64,000 nt of DNA from Sulfurospirillum diekertiae (GTDB lineage Bacteria; Campylobacterota; Campylobacteria; Campylobacterales; Sulfurospirillaceae): NCBI RefSeq assembly GCF_002162315.1, contig NZ_CP021416.1, positions 1,314,207 through 1,378,206 on the forward strand, given 5' to 3'. The notes beneath the pieces were generated by a model. The model did not search any database. It saw only the letters and a program-made list of their open reading frames with translations, and was not told where the DNA came from. Below, in pieces: positions 16,947-25,420 of this stretch (its first letter is position 1; each line of letters starts with the position of its first letter). The position numbers were made by a program, and so were the translations under genes.

Positions 16947-18134
16947 TTGGAAAACCTTATCTTTTTAGCGCATGTTGTGCTTTTGATGGTACTTTCACCT
17001 ATTATTTCGCGTGTATTTCGTCTTCCTACCCCCGTTGTTGAAATTTTACTAGGCTCTTTTGCTGTATGGGCTGGATTTTTGCCTGTAGATAATGAAGTCT
17101 TCCGCAATCTATCAAAAATCGGTTTTTTTTACTTAATGTTTTTAGCTGGACTAGAAATAGATATTCAGCGTTTTATACGCTATCGCGATCGTTTTTTAAA
17201 AAAAGCTATTCTATACTTTATCTGTTTGTATAGTATCTCTTTTATTTTATACCTTTCATTTGGTCTTTCCCCTGTGTATATTGTTGCAATTCCAATAGTC
17301 TCACTTGGAATGATTATGGCGCTTATCAATGAGCATGGACGTGAGCACAAATGGTTAGAGCTTTCGTTAATTATTGGTGTGATTGGTGAGCTTTTAAGCA
17401 TTGGAGCACTCGTTGTTTTTGATGGCGCCATTACGCATGGTTTGGGATGGAGTTTTTTCAAAAGTATTCTGATGTTAATTGCCGTTCTGATTTCTTCATA
17501 TTTCTTATACCGATTGCTCAAAATTATTTTTTGGTGGTATCCAAATCTTAAACGAATTATTATGCCCAATAACGATACGATGCATCAAAGTTTACGTTTT
17601 AGCATGGCGCTCTTTTTTGTCTTAATTGCTACGATGCAATGGCTTGAAATTGATATGGTCTTAGGCGCTTTTATTGCAGGTATTTTTATTTCTAACTTTT
17701 TTGCCCATAAAAAAGAGCTTCCACATCAACTTTCAATGTTTGGTTTTGGTTTTTTAGTGCCTCTGTTTTTTATTTTTGTTGGGACAACACTTGATCTAAA
17801 TATGGTCTTTACATCACATATCTTAACACATGCAATTTGGATTGTTATTGCAATGGTAAGCGCACGCCTTGCGAGTTCATTTGCTGCTTATTACAGTTAT
17901 TTAGGGCTTCGTAGTACCTTTCTTTTCAGTCTTGGTGACTCAATGCCTTTAACTTTCTTAGTTGCTATTGCAACAATTGCTGTGAAAAATGGTGCGATTG
18001 GAAGTGAAGAGTATGCTTCTTTTATTGTGGCAGCTTTGATGGAAGGTATTATTATTATGACGCTGATTCAGCTTTTGATGTATCTTTTTAAACGCTATGA
18101 TAAACAAAATAAAGAAAAATTTAATGAAGGATAA
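16947..18134 (+). CDS. Kef-type monovalent cation:proton antiporter (CPA2)
   Basis: 395 residues with about 11-12 hydrophobic helices across the whole chain. LPTPVVEILLGSFAVWAG, FFYLMFLAGLEIDI near residue 55 and MVLGAFIAGIFISNFFAHK are typical Na+/H+ exchanger (PF00999) segments. No TrkA-N or other regulatory domain follows, so it resembles the bare Kef/NhaS types. The start is TTG at 16947 with AAGGA 6 bases upstream; the nearby ATG at 16940 is out of frame. It lies 31 bases after the RNase P RNA and overlaps or abuts the next gene, so it may be co-transcribed with the sensor protein. Confidence 0.85.
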   Translation: MENLIFLAHVVLLMVLSPIISRVFRLPTPVVEILLGSFAVWAGFLPVDNEVFRNLSKIGFFYLMFLAGLEIDIQRFIRYRDRFLKKAILYFICLYSISFILYLSFGLSPVYIVAIPIVSLGMIMALINEHGREHKWLELSLIIGVIGELLSIGALVVFDGAITHGLGWSFFKSILMLIAVLISSYFLYRLLKIIFWWYPNLKRIIMPNNDTMHQSLRFSMALFFVLIATMQWLEIDMVLGAFIAGIFISNFFAHKKELPHQLSMFGFGFLVPLFFIFVGTTLDLNMVFTSHILTHAIWIVIAMVSARLASSFAAYYSYLGLRSTFLFSLGDSMPLTFLVAIATIAVKNGAIGSEEYASFIVAALMEGIIIMTLIQLLMYLFKRYDKQNKEKFNEG

Positions 18135-21084
18135 GAAGGTGAAGATACGTCAAAAAATAAGTGTTTTCCGTTATTTTCACATTATCACGCTGGTTCTGTT
18201 TTTAACCTTTGCCATTATATTTTTTGTACTTAATTTTTACAATGCACGCATGGCTTTTGAGCGTGAATCAACCAATTTACAAGAGCACTACATTGAAACC
18301 CAAAAAGGTATTTTAATTGCTCAAGTGGATCAATTTACAGAACACATTATTAATGAACGTAATAAAGCTTATACAAAAAATCAAAAACTGATCCAAACGC
18401 GTGTTAACCGTGCCTATGATATAGCGACACAGATTTATGAAAAATACAAGCAAACACACGATAAAGCGTTTATTCAAGAGAAAATTATAGAAATACTGAG
18501 ATTTTTGCACTATGAAAATGGTTACTATTTTATAACACAATTAGATGGTTTAGAAATTCTCAATGCGGATCAGCCAGAGATGGAAGGTCACAATATGCTT
18601 ACGTTAGAAAATCATGATATGGCTTTAGCGATTCAGCAGATACTCACCATTGCACACAATGATAAAGAAGGTTTTGATGACTATTTTTGGACTAAACCGC
18701 AAAATGATTCTAACGAACTTTTTCGCAAAATTACCTATGTAAAACTTTTTGAACCCTATGAGTGGGTTATTGGAACAGGCATCTATCTTGAAGATATAGA
18801 GCATGATCTTAAAGAAGAACTTGCGAAGGATAAAGAGCGTTTATTGTTTAATGAAGAGAGTGGTAATTATATTTTCATTGGAACATGGGATGGTCTTAGT
18901 ATTGCTGGTCCAAATCAAGGACAAAATACCTACAATCTACGGGATAGTAATGGTAAATATCTGGTTCAAGAGTTGATTCATAAAGCCCAAGATGGAGGTG
19001 GGTTTGTTGAATACGTTACCCCTGATAACAATAAGCAAGATAAGATGAGCTATGTGGTTCCTTTGTATGGCTGGAAGTGGTATGTTGGTTCTGGAATTCA
19101 TCTTAAAAATGTGAATGAAGAGATCGCAAAATTGCGTGATACCATGTCTAAAGAGATGCAACATACTTTTTTTACTATTGTGATATGGCTCATTACTTTG
19201 AGCGTTCTTACATGGATTGCTCACCTTTATATCAGTCGTAAAATTAGTAAAGATTTTGCTGTTTTTATCGATTTTTTCGATTCTCTAGCCAATAAAGACA
19301 AGTATATTGATCTCTCTAAAGTGCGATTTCGTGAGTTTGAAGAGCTTGCAAATCATGCTAATACCATGTTAGAAGCAAAAATTTCCAGCAACAAGCATTT
19401 AGAGCAGTATAAAAAAATTGTTTCAAGTTCAGATGACTTTTTAGCATTAATTGATCGTAACTATATATATCTTGCCATCAGTGAAGCATATCAGAAATTT
19501 TTCAATAAGCAACAAGACGAGATTTTACATCATACTATGGCTGAGTTACATGGGACACAGTATTTTCTTGAAGACTTGAAGCATTTAAGCGATAGAGCAT
19601 TATCAGGTGAAAATTTTGAACATGAAATGTGGGTTCTCTCTTCCTATGGTAAGCGATTTTTACATATTAAGTATTTTCCTTATTTTGAAAAAGATGGCGA
19701 TGCCTTGCCGATTGCCTATGTTGTTTCTGCTCGTGACAATACAGAGAAACAAGCGAATGAAGAGCGATTGTTGGCTTCTGAAAAAGAGCTAGAATTTTTA
19801 GCTCATAACGATGTTCTAACGGGTCTTCCAAATCGATTACTTCTGAGCGATCGTATTGCGCATGCGATTGAAAATAGTAAACGCCAAGGTGGTATGATTG
19901 CGGTCTGTTTTCTTGATCTAGATAACTTTAAAAAGATCAATGATAGTTTTGGACACTCTTATGGTGATGAAATCCTGAAGCAGTTTGCCTTGCGTGTTCG
20001 AGGTAAAATTCGACATTGTGATACATTGGCACGTGTCGGTGGTGATGAGTTTATTTTATTGGTTGAAAATATCAAAGAAAAACATGAAATTGAGATTATT
20101 CTCTCTAAGATTCAAACGATTTTCGAAGAACCATTTGTCAACAAAGATCAAAAATTCTTTCTTTCTGCCAGCATTGGCATTAGTGTCTATCCAGAGCATG
20201 GAACCGAGGGAGAGACGTTGATTAAAAATGCAGATGCGGCCATGTATAAAGCCAAAGATGCAGGTAAAAATACGTATCTCTTTTATACGATGGCGATGAC
20301 GGTAGCATCATACGAGCGTATCGGTATGGAAAATGCCTTACGTGAAGCAATCAAAGAGAATCAATTTATCGTTTATTATCAGCCACAAATTGATCTTAAA
20401 ACGCATGAGCTTATTGGTCTTGAGGCTCTTTTAAGGTGGAACCATCCCTTAGAAGGTATCTTGCCACCAGGGCGTTTTATTGCCTTCACTGAAGAGACAC
20501 GCTTAATCGTTGAAATTGGAGCATGGATTTTGAAACAGACATGCTTTGATGTGGTAGCATTACATGAAGAAGGAATTTTTAAAGGTACCGTTTCCATAAA
20601 TATTTCAGGTGTCCAAATCGAATATAGTGATTTTCTAAGAACGCTTAAAGAGACTTTGAATGAGACAAAAATTGATCCCAAAATCGTTGAAATGGAAGTC
20701 ACAGAATCATTCATCATGCACGACCCCGAACGTTGGATCACGCTTTTAAAAGAGATGCAAAAATTAGGACTTAGCATTGCTATTGATGATTTTGGTACAG
20801 GGTATTCTTCGTTAAGTTATTTGAGAAAACTGCCTATTAACAAGCTTAAAGTCGATATGTCTTTTGTAAAAGATATTCCAAAACAAGAAGATGCCTGCGC
20901 GATTGTAAATTCCATCATTACTTTGGCTCAAAATATGAATATTACGACTCTAGCAGAAGGTATTGAGCATAAAGATCAAGAGGATTATTTAGCGGAACAT
21001 GGATGCAAACAAGGGCAGGGGTATTTGTATTCAAAACCATTAAGCCTTAGTGATCTCAAATCTTGGATTAAAATACATTTTTAG
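18124..21084 (+). CDS. Membrane dCache-PAS-GGDEF-EAL cyclic-di-GMP protein
   Basis: 986 residues. A membrane helix near residues 20-45 (TLVLFLTFAIIFFVLNFY) is followed by a periplasmic double Cache sensor (YYFITQLDGLEILNADQPE; then YIFIGTWDGLSIAGPN and GWKWYVGSGI), a second helix, a PAS domain (SSDDFLALIDRN) and both turnover domains. The cyclase motif is intact (ARVGGDEFILL), as are the phosphodiesterase motifs (LEALLRW, IDDFGTGYSSLSYL, LAEGIE). It may therefore both make and degrade c-di-GMP. Starts at 18097 (ATG), 18124 (ATG) and 18139 (GTG) are possible; the last has the best spacing to AAGG. It overlaps the antiporter gene end and converges with the XRE gene. Confidence 0.92.
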   Translation: MKDKKVKIRQKISVFRYFHIITLVLFLTFAIIFFVLNFYNARMAFERESTNLQEHYIETQKGILIAQVDQFTEHIINERNKAYTKNQKLIQTRVNRAYDIATQIYEKYKQTHDKAFIQEKIIEILRFLHYENGYYFITQLDGLEILNADQPEMEGHNMLTLENHDMALAIQQILTIAHNDKEGFDDYFWTKPQNDSNELFRKITYVKLFEPYEWVIGTGIYLEDIEHDLKEELAKDKERLLFNEESGNYIFIGTWDGLSIAGPNQGQNTYNLRDSNGKYLVQELIHKAQDGGGFVEYVTPDNNKQDKMSYVVPLYGWKWYVGSGIHLKNVNEEIAKLRDTMSKEMQHTFFTIVIWLITLSVLTWIAHLYISRKISKDFAVFIDFFDSLANKDKYIDLSKVRFREFEELANHANTMLEAKISSNKHLEQYKKIVSSSDDFLALIDRNYIYLAISEAYQKFFNKQQDEILHHTMAELHGTQYFLEDLKHLSDRALSGENFEHEMWVLSSYGKRFLHIKYFPYFEKDGDALPIAYVVSARDNTEKQANEERLLASEKELEFLAHNDVLTGLPNRLLLSDRIAHAIENSKRQGGMIAVCFLDLDNFKKINDSFGHSYGDEILKQFALRVRGKIRHCDTLARVGGDEFILLVENIKEKHEIEIILSKIQTIFEEPFVNKDQKFFLSASIGISVYPEHGTEGETLIKNADAAMYKAKDAGKNTYLFYTMAMTVASYERIGMENALREAIKENQFIVYYQPQIDLKTHELIGLEALLRWNHPLEGILPPGRFIAFTEETRLIVEIGAWILKQTCFDVVALHEEGIFKGTVSINISGVQIEYSDFLRTLKETLNETKIDPKIVEMEVTESFIMHDPERWITLLKEMQKLGLSIAIDDFGTGYSSLSYLRKLPINKLKVDMSFVKDIPKQEDACAIVNSIITLAQNMNITTLAEGIEHKDQEDYLAEHGCKQGQGYLYSKPLSLSDLKSWIKIHF

Positions 21085-21341
21085 ATGTGATGCGGTAGAA
21101 AAAATTCACAAATATCGACTTCTAAAACAGCTGCAATTTTATAAAGATGCTCAATGTTATAATGTTTATTTTCCAATCCAGCTTCAATTTTTGCGATTGT
21201 ACTGACAGATTTATGTCCAATCGTGAGCGCTAAGTCTAGTTGTGTAATTTTTTTCATTTTACGTATACGTTGAACATTATGTGCAATGCATCGATAAAAG
21301 TCCTGAATTTCTATTTTAGTAAACTCTTTGTATACCAGCAT
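21081..21341 (-). CDS. XRE-family helix-turn-helix repressor
   Basis: 86 residues. The Cro/CI helix-turn-helix spans about residues 20-75: IRKMKKITQLDLALTIGHKSVSTIAKIEAG then LYKIAAVLEVDICEFF. It has no effector domain. Its stop overlaps the stop of the convergent EAL gene by 4 bases. Two copies of an imperfect palindrome lie in the 102-base gap to the divergent GGDEF gene, one right on its own ribosome site, which suggests autorepression and control of the cyclase. Confidence 0.85.
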   Translation of the reverse strand: MLVYKEFTKIEIQDFYRCIAHNVQRIRKMKKITQLDLALTIGHKSVSTIAKIEAGLENKHYNIEHLYKIAAVLEVDICEFFLPHHI

Positions 21342-21346
21342 TTTAT

Positions 21347-21360
21347 TTCCCTATAGTGAA
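21347..21360. promoter_or_regulatory. Operator-like palindrome, copy 1
   Basis: TTCCCTATAGTGAA is symmetric except for one position per arm. It lies 6 bases upstream of the XRE start codon, over the ribosome-binding region. An identical 14-mer occurs at 21400-21413, 53 bases away, in the same orientation. Confidence 0.6.
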
Positions 21361-21399
21361 GTATTATTTAAGTTTATAATGGTTAGAATCTTTTATAAA

Positions 21400-21413
21400 T
21401 TCCCTATAGTGAA
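21400..21413. promoter_or_regulatory. Operator-like palindrome, copy 2
   Basis: A second exact TTCCCTATAGTGAA lies 31 bases before the GGDEF gene start. Fifty-three bases, about five helical turns, separates equal positions in the two copies, so two dimers would bind the same DNA face. Confidence 0.6.
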
Positions 21414-21443
21414 TATTTAAAATAAATTTTTTGGTACAACTGA

Positions 21444-22043
21444 ATGATGGATACAGAGACGCTTTATGAGCTTGTTATTGTAATATTAGCTATTTTTATG
21501 ACTCTACTCTATTTTTACTATAAAAAGAAGGTATGTGTATTAAAGTTACATAACACGCAATTAGAACAGCTAAGTCAATACGATGACTTAACGCAAATCT
21601 TTAATCGGCGTTACTTTTTAGAGATCGTTAATTATCATTTTAAGATCATTCACCAAAAAAATAGCTCTGCAATTATGATGATTGATATTGACAATTTCAA
21701 ACAAATTAATGATACGTATGGGCATCTTCTCGGTGATGATGTTTTGAAATATACGGTAAAACAAATTAGTGAAAACTTACGCGAAGATGATATATTCGCG
21801 CGCTATGGCGGTGATGAGTTTATAGTCTTTTTCCCTTTTATCTCTAAAAAAGATATTCATACGATTGCTGCACGCATCCAGTCTAAACTTGAAGAACATA
21901 AAACCTATGATTTTCCTGTAACATTGAGTATGGGAATATGTGTTTTTAGCACATTATCACCACTCATCAATATAATTGAATATGCAGATAATGCGCTTTA
22001 CTTAGCAAAAAGCAAGGGACGCAACCGCATCGAGTTTTATTAA
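21444..22043 (+). CDS. Single-span membrane diguanylate cyclase
   Basis: 199 residues. A hydrophobic helix at residues 8-26 (LVIVILAIFMTLLYFYY) anchors a GGDEF domain that fills the rest: LTQIFNRRYFLEI, MIDIDNFKQINDTYGHLLGD, ARYGGDEFIVFF and SMGICVF. The active-site GGDEF is intact, so it should synthesise cyclic-di-GMP. There is no obvious upstream RxxD inhibitory site. It is divergent from the XRE repressor and preceded by its operator-like repeats, so it is probably repressed until that regulator is relieved. Confidence 0.9.
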   Translation: MMDTETLYELVIVILAIFMTLLYFYYKKKVCVLKLHNTQLEQLSQYDDLTQIFNRRYFLEIVNYHFKIIHQKNSSAIMMIDIDNFKQINDTYGHLLGDDVLKYTVKQISENLREDDIFARYGGDEFIVFFPFISKKDIHTIAARIQSKLEEHKTYDFPVTLSMGICVFSTLSPLINIIEYADNALYLAKSKGRNRIEFY

Positions 22044-22084
22044 GCTTGAAAAAAACCATAAATCAGTACAATTGTCCTTAATCG

Positions 22085-22446
22085 TTCGTGCTAGGAGGGC
22101 TGGTAAACCAGCTGAGATAAAGAATGGTGATTCTTTGATCCTTATACCAAGCGCACCTATCTATCGCATCAATAGCTTGTTAAGCACCAAGTATCATGAG
22201 GCGACACTTTGAAAGTGTAGTCAAACTACACTCAAAAGTCTCAACGAAATGAGACGCCGTGTGATTGACAAGCCCTACGGGAACTTTTTTAAAATCATCT
22301 TTGGGGCGTTAAAGATACTTGCTTTGCACTTAGCAAGGTTGCGCATCTTTGCCTACCAAACACAATTTTTAAAAAGTTCTATTGACGTGATAGATAGATG
22401 CGCTTGGTATCTACCTGATCTGGGTAATGCCAGCGTAGGAAAGCTC
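22085..22446 (+). promoter_or_regulatory. TPP riboswitch with large junction insertion
   Basis: The pyrimidine sensor is seen as CTAGGAGGGCTGG-taaa-CCAGCTGAGATAAAG near 22091-22131, with the conserved CTGAGA and a P3a hairpin (AAAGAAT-ggtg-ATTCTTT). The pyrophosphate sensor is TACCTGATCTGGGTAATGCC then AGCGTAGGAAAG at 22412-22443. Normally these halves are contiguous; here about 267 bases are inserted between them. Downstream genes thiD-cytX-thiM are thiamine salvage genes, which confirms the ligand. Thiamine pyrophosphate binding would reduce expression. Confidence 0.9.
22144..22410 (+). other. Structured insertion inside the TPP aptamer
   Basis: The arms at 22144-22165 and 22389-22410 are complementary over 22 bp with one C-A mismatch (ATACCAAGCGCA against TGCGCTTGGTAT outermost), enclosing a 223-base loop. 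Inside are further stems: AGTGTAGT-caa-ACTACACT, GTCTC-aacgaaat-GAGAC within a GGCG/CGCC pair, GAACTTTTT with AAAAAGTTC, and AAAGAT with ATCTTT enclosing CTTGC/GCAAG. It lies where J2-4 of the aptamer should be, so it would make a fourth helix at the three-way junction. No ORF with a ribosome site and no known intron core was recognised. Confidence 0.7.
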
Positions 22447-22553
22447 AATCAAACCAACACACATCCTCTTTTGATACCTTCTCACAACTTTTTTATCTTT
22501 ACATGTAAAGCTTACATGTAAAAGCAATTTATTTTATTTTACGAGGAAAATGT
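22447..22553 (+). promoter_or_regulatory. Leader between TPP aptamer and thiD with twin palindromes
   Basis: About 107 bases lie between the aptamer and the thiD start. They hold TTTACATGTAAA (22498-22509) directly followed by TTACATGTAAA (22512-22522); together the two form a larger palindrome centred on AAGCTT that could fold as a hairpin. AGGA lies 7-9 bases before the thiD ATG. A classic terminator with a U-tract was not seen, so control may be at translation initiation. Confidence 0.45.
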
Positions 22554-23357
22554 ATGAAACATTGTTTAACTATAGCGGGCTCGGACAGCTGTGGCGGAGC
22601 GGGCATCCAAGCCGATCTTAAAGCCTTTAGTGCCAATGGAACGTATGGCATGAGCGTTATCACCGCTATTACGGCGCAAAATACGCAAGGTGTTTTTGAT
22701 GTGCAAGACATTAACCCTTCCGTGATACAGCATCAAATCGAAGCAATTTTTGATGATATACATGTGGACGCTGTTAAAATCGGTATGGTTTCTCGTCCTG
22801 AAACCATTGAGATTATCGCGGCAACCCTTAAAAAATACCCCCTACCACCCCTTGTGATTGACCCTGTGATGATCTCCAAAAGCGGGTATGATCTTTTACA
22901 ACCTGAAGCTAAAAAAGCACTCATCGAAATTCTCTTACCTATGGCTACGCTTATCACCCCAAATCTTCCTGAAGCCGAAGTGATCGTAGGCTATAAGATC
23001 GATACGATAGAACTGATGCAAAAAGCCGCTCTTGATCTGCATAAACTGGGTTGTAAGTATGTACTGGTTAAAGGAGGGCATTTAGAAAACGACGCTACCG
23101 ATATTCTTTACGATGGTGAAGCATTCCATCTTTTACACTCTAAACGATTAAAGACGATTAACACGCATGGAACGGGCTGTACGCTCTCTTCAGCAATTGC
23201 TGCTAACCTCGCAAAGGGTTTACATGTAAAGGCTGCTGTTGAGGAAGCCAAAGCGTATATCACCGAAGCGATTATGCATGGATTTAAACTAGGGCATGGC
23301 GTGGGGCCAGTGCATCATTTTTACGCACTTTACAAAAAAGCAGGGGTTGAGTCATGA
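22554..23357 (+). CDS. thiD: Hydroxymethylpyrimidine/phosphomethylpyrimidine kinase
   Basis: 267 residues. [22 protein letters not shown] near the N-terminus, AVKIGMVS near residue 77, [11 protein letters not shown] near 100, and [23 protein letters not shown] near 205-225 (anion-hole GTGC with the catalytic Asp replaced in register by the usual GTGCT context) are ThiD/PfkB-type ribokinase motifs. It phosphorylates HMP and HMP-P in thiamine salvage and synthesis. It is first in the operon behind the TPP riboswitch and overlaps cytX by 4 bases. Confidence 0.94.
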   Translation: MKHCLTIAGSDSCGGAGIQADLKAFSANGTYGMSVITAITAQNTQGVFDVQDINPSVIQHQIEAIFDDIHVDAVKIGMVSRPETIEIIAATLKKYPLPPLVIDPVMISKSGYDLLQPEAKKALIEILLPMATLITPNLPEAEVIVGYKIDTIELMQKAALDLHKLGCKYVLVKGGHLENDATDILYDGEAFHLLHSKRLKTINTHGTGCTLSSAIAANLAKGLHVKAAVEEAKAYITEAIMHGFKLGHGVGPVHHFYALYKKAGVES

Positions 23358-24565
23358 TGGAAGAAAAAACAACGTTAAGCGGTTTTGGATTGTTCACACT
23401 CTGGTTTGGTGCGGCAGTCTCGATGGCAGAGATTTTTACGGGTGGTCTTTTAGCGCCACTGGGGTTTAGTGAAGGTTTAAAAGCGATTCTTTTAGGGCAT
23501 CTTATCGGTGGTTTGATTCTTATTTTGGGTGGCTACATTGGAGCCAAAAGTAAGCTTCCAGCCATCATGTCCACGCGCATCTCCTTTGGGCGTTATGGCT
23601 CCTACCTTTTTTCACTCTTAAATGTGCTTCAACTCATAGGCTGGACAGCCGTGATGATCATCTCGGGCGGGCGTGCTGCGAATGAACTTGGCATTAGTTT
23701 GTTTGGATTTGATAGCATCAATACTTGGGCGATTGCCATTGGTGTTTTTATAGGACTTTGGATTTGGCTTGGAAAAGTAGGCTTTCAAAAGCTCAATGTC
23801 GTGGCGGTTGTTCTTCTGTTTGCGCTCACATTGATTTTGTGTGGCGTGGTTTTTCAGGAGGGAAGCATTTTACATGTAAAACCCACGGGTGAGATGAGTT
23901 TTGGCTCTGCGCTCGAACTCAGCGTCATTATGCCACTTTCGTGGTTACCACTCATTTCTGACTATACACGTTTTTCAAAAAGCAAAAAAAGTGGACTCAT
24001 CGGCAGTTTTACAGGTTATTTTGTAGGAAGTTCTTTGATGTATGCCATTGGTCTAGCCATTGCCCTTTATGCTCAAGATGCCAGTGTGGGAACGATGATG
24101 ATGGCACTGCATTTAGGTTTTGCCGCTCTTGGCATCGTACTTCTCTCCACTATTACCACTACTTTTTTAGATGCTTACTCAGCGGGTGTCACGTTTACCA
24201 ATATTTTTCCAAAAATGAGTGAGCGTAAAATTGCTTTTGTGATGGCACTACTAGGATTGGTCGTGGCGCTTATGATGCCTATTGAGGAGTACGAAACCTT
24301 TTTGTACGCGATAGGTTCTGTGTTTGGACCACTCTTTGCGATACTGTTGAGTGATTATTTTATCTTTAAAAAAATGCAAATTGAGCCCATGTTGGCTTTA
24401 CATGTAGGTGCGTTGATCGTTTGGGTTATAGGCGTTGGCTTGTATTATTGGATGATGACGCTTGATCTTCCATTAGGTTCAACCCTTCCAACGATGCTGG
24501 CAACAAGCATTATTTTTATTATTACGAAAAAGGTTATGGCATCATGGACATTAAAGAGCAACTAA
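23354..24565 (+). CDS. cytX: NCS1-family transporter CytX (probable hydroxymethylpyrimidine permease)
   Basis: 403 residues with about 12 hydrophobic helices. LFTLWFGAAVSMAEIFTGGLLAP at the N-terminus and the MSTRISFGRYGSYLFSLLNVLQLIGWTAVMI region fit the cytosine/purine/hydantoin permease family, in the CytX branch linked to thiamine riboswitches. Its place between thiD and thiM supports uptake of the HMP precursor. ATGATG gives two adjacent possible starts; the first overlaps the thiD stop. Two TTACATGTA elements occur in it, encoding LHVK and LHVG. Confidence 0.88.
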   Translation: MMEEKTTLSGFGLFTLWFGAAVSMAEIFTGGLLAPLGFSEGLKAILLGHLIGGLILILGGYIGAKSKLPAIMSTRISFGRYGSYLFSLLNVLQLIGWTAVMIISGGRAANELGISLFGFDSINTWAIAIGVFIGLWIWLGKVGFQKLNVVAVVLLFALTLILCGVVFQEGSILHVKPTGEMSFGSALELSVIMPLSWLPLISDYTRFSKSKKSGLIGSFTGYFVGSSLMYAIGLAIALYAQDASVGTMMMALHLGFAALGIVLLSTITTTFLDAYSAGVTFTNIFPKMSERKIAFVMALLGLVVALMMPIEEYETFLYAIGSVFGPLFAILLSDYFIFKKMQIEPMLALHVGALIVWVIGVGLYYWMMTLDLPLGSTLPTMLATSIIFIITKKVMASWTLKSN

Positions 24566-25350
24566 ACGAAGTATTTAAAGCACTACAAGCTAAGCGTGCG
24601 CTTATTCATCATATTACCAATTATGTAACAGTCAATGACTGCGCCAATGTTGTTTTAGCCATTGGTGCTTCACCGATTATGGCTGATGAGATCAGCGAAG
24701 TTGAAGAGATGGTGGGCATTTGCGATGCGCTGGTTTTAAACATTGGAACGGCGAATGAGCGTACCATCACTTCCATGTTAAAAGCAGGACGCGCAGCAAA
24801 TACCAAAGGGATTCCCGTTGTGCTTGATCCTGTCGGTGTCGGAGCGACTTCTTTTCGTCATGGGAGTGTCGCTAAACTTATGAAGGCGATCTCTTTTAGC
24901 GTGATTCGGGGCAATATGGCGGAGATCAAAACGATTGCAGGACTTGAAGCGAAGAGTGCAGGGGTTGACTCTCTAGAAGAAGAGAGTGATGGCGCTAAAA
25001 TCGCTTTGAATTTGGCACAAAAACTAAACTGTGTGATTGCGATTACGGGTAAAACTGACATGGTATCCGATGGTAAAGTTTGCTATGCCCTAGACAATGG
25101 CGCTATTGCATTAACGCAACTAACAGGTACGGGTTGCATGAGCACCTCACTCATTGGGAGTTTTATGGGTGCTTCTAAAAATGCCTTAGGTAGTGCTGTT
25201 GCAGGTATTTTAACGATATCTATAGCTGGTGAAGTGGCTGAAAAAAGCAGAGGACTGGGAACATTTCATACGTCATTGATTGATGCCATCAGTCAAATGG
25301 ATGTGAAAACTATTTTTGATAAATGTAATGTAAGCTTGATTAAACAATAA
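24544..25350 (+). CDS. thiM: Hydroxyethylthiazole kinase
   Basis: 268 residues, normal for ThiM. ALIHHITNYVTVNDCANVVLAIGASPIMADE, VLDPVGVGATSFR, VIRGNMAEI and the catalytic region LTGTGCMSTSLIGSFMG (with the active-site Cys) are all intact. It phosphorylates the thiazole moiety so that it can be joined to HMP-PP. It overlaps cytX by 22 bases and ends the riboswitch-controlled salvage operon. Confidence 0.94.
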   Translation: MDIKEQLNEVFKALQAKRALIHHITNYVTVNDCANVVLAIGASPIMADEISEVEEMVGICDALVLNIGTANERTITSMLKAGRAANTKGIPVVLDPVGVGATSFRHGSVAKLMKAISFSVIRGNMAEIKTIAGLEAKSAGVDSLEEESDGAKIALNLAQKLNCVIAITGKTDMVSDGKVCYALDNGAIALTQLTGTGCMSTSLIGSFMGASKNALGSAVAGILTISIAGEVAEKSRGLGTFHTSLIDAISQMDVKTIFDKCNVSLIKQ

Positions 25351-25420
25351 AAATTATTATTTAATATATAGTTTAGTTTTTCTACTGTAAGATTGTTCCA
25401 TTACCTCAAAGGAGTCAGTC

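Noticed and set aside
21347-21413. T7-like promoter (CACTATAGGG) on the minus strand
   Set aside because: The match is due to the near-palindromic operator repeat; no phage polymerase gene or other T7 promoter bases are present.
22144-22410. Group I or group II intron in the riboswitch
   Set aside because: No P3-P7 core or domain V could be recognised, and the element is bounded by inverted repeats rather than intron boundaries.
22249-22521. A 90-residue open frame inside the riboswitch insertion and leader
   Set aside because: It runs through the aptamer core and the two palindromes, has no ribosome site, and the peptide shows no family likeness.
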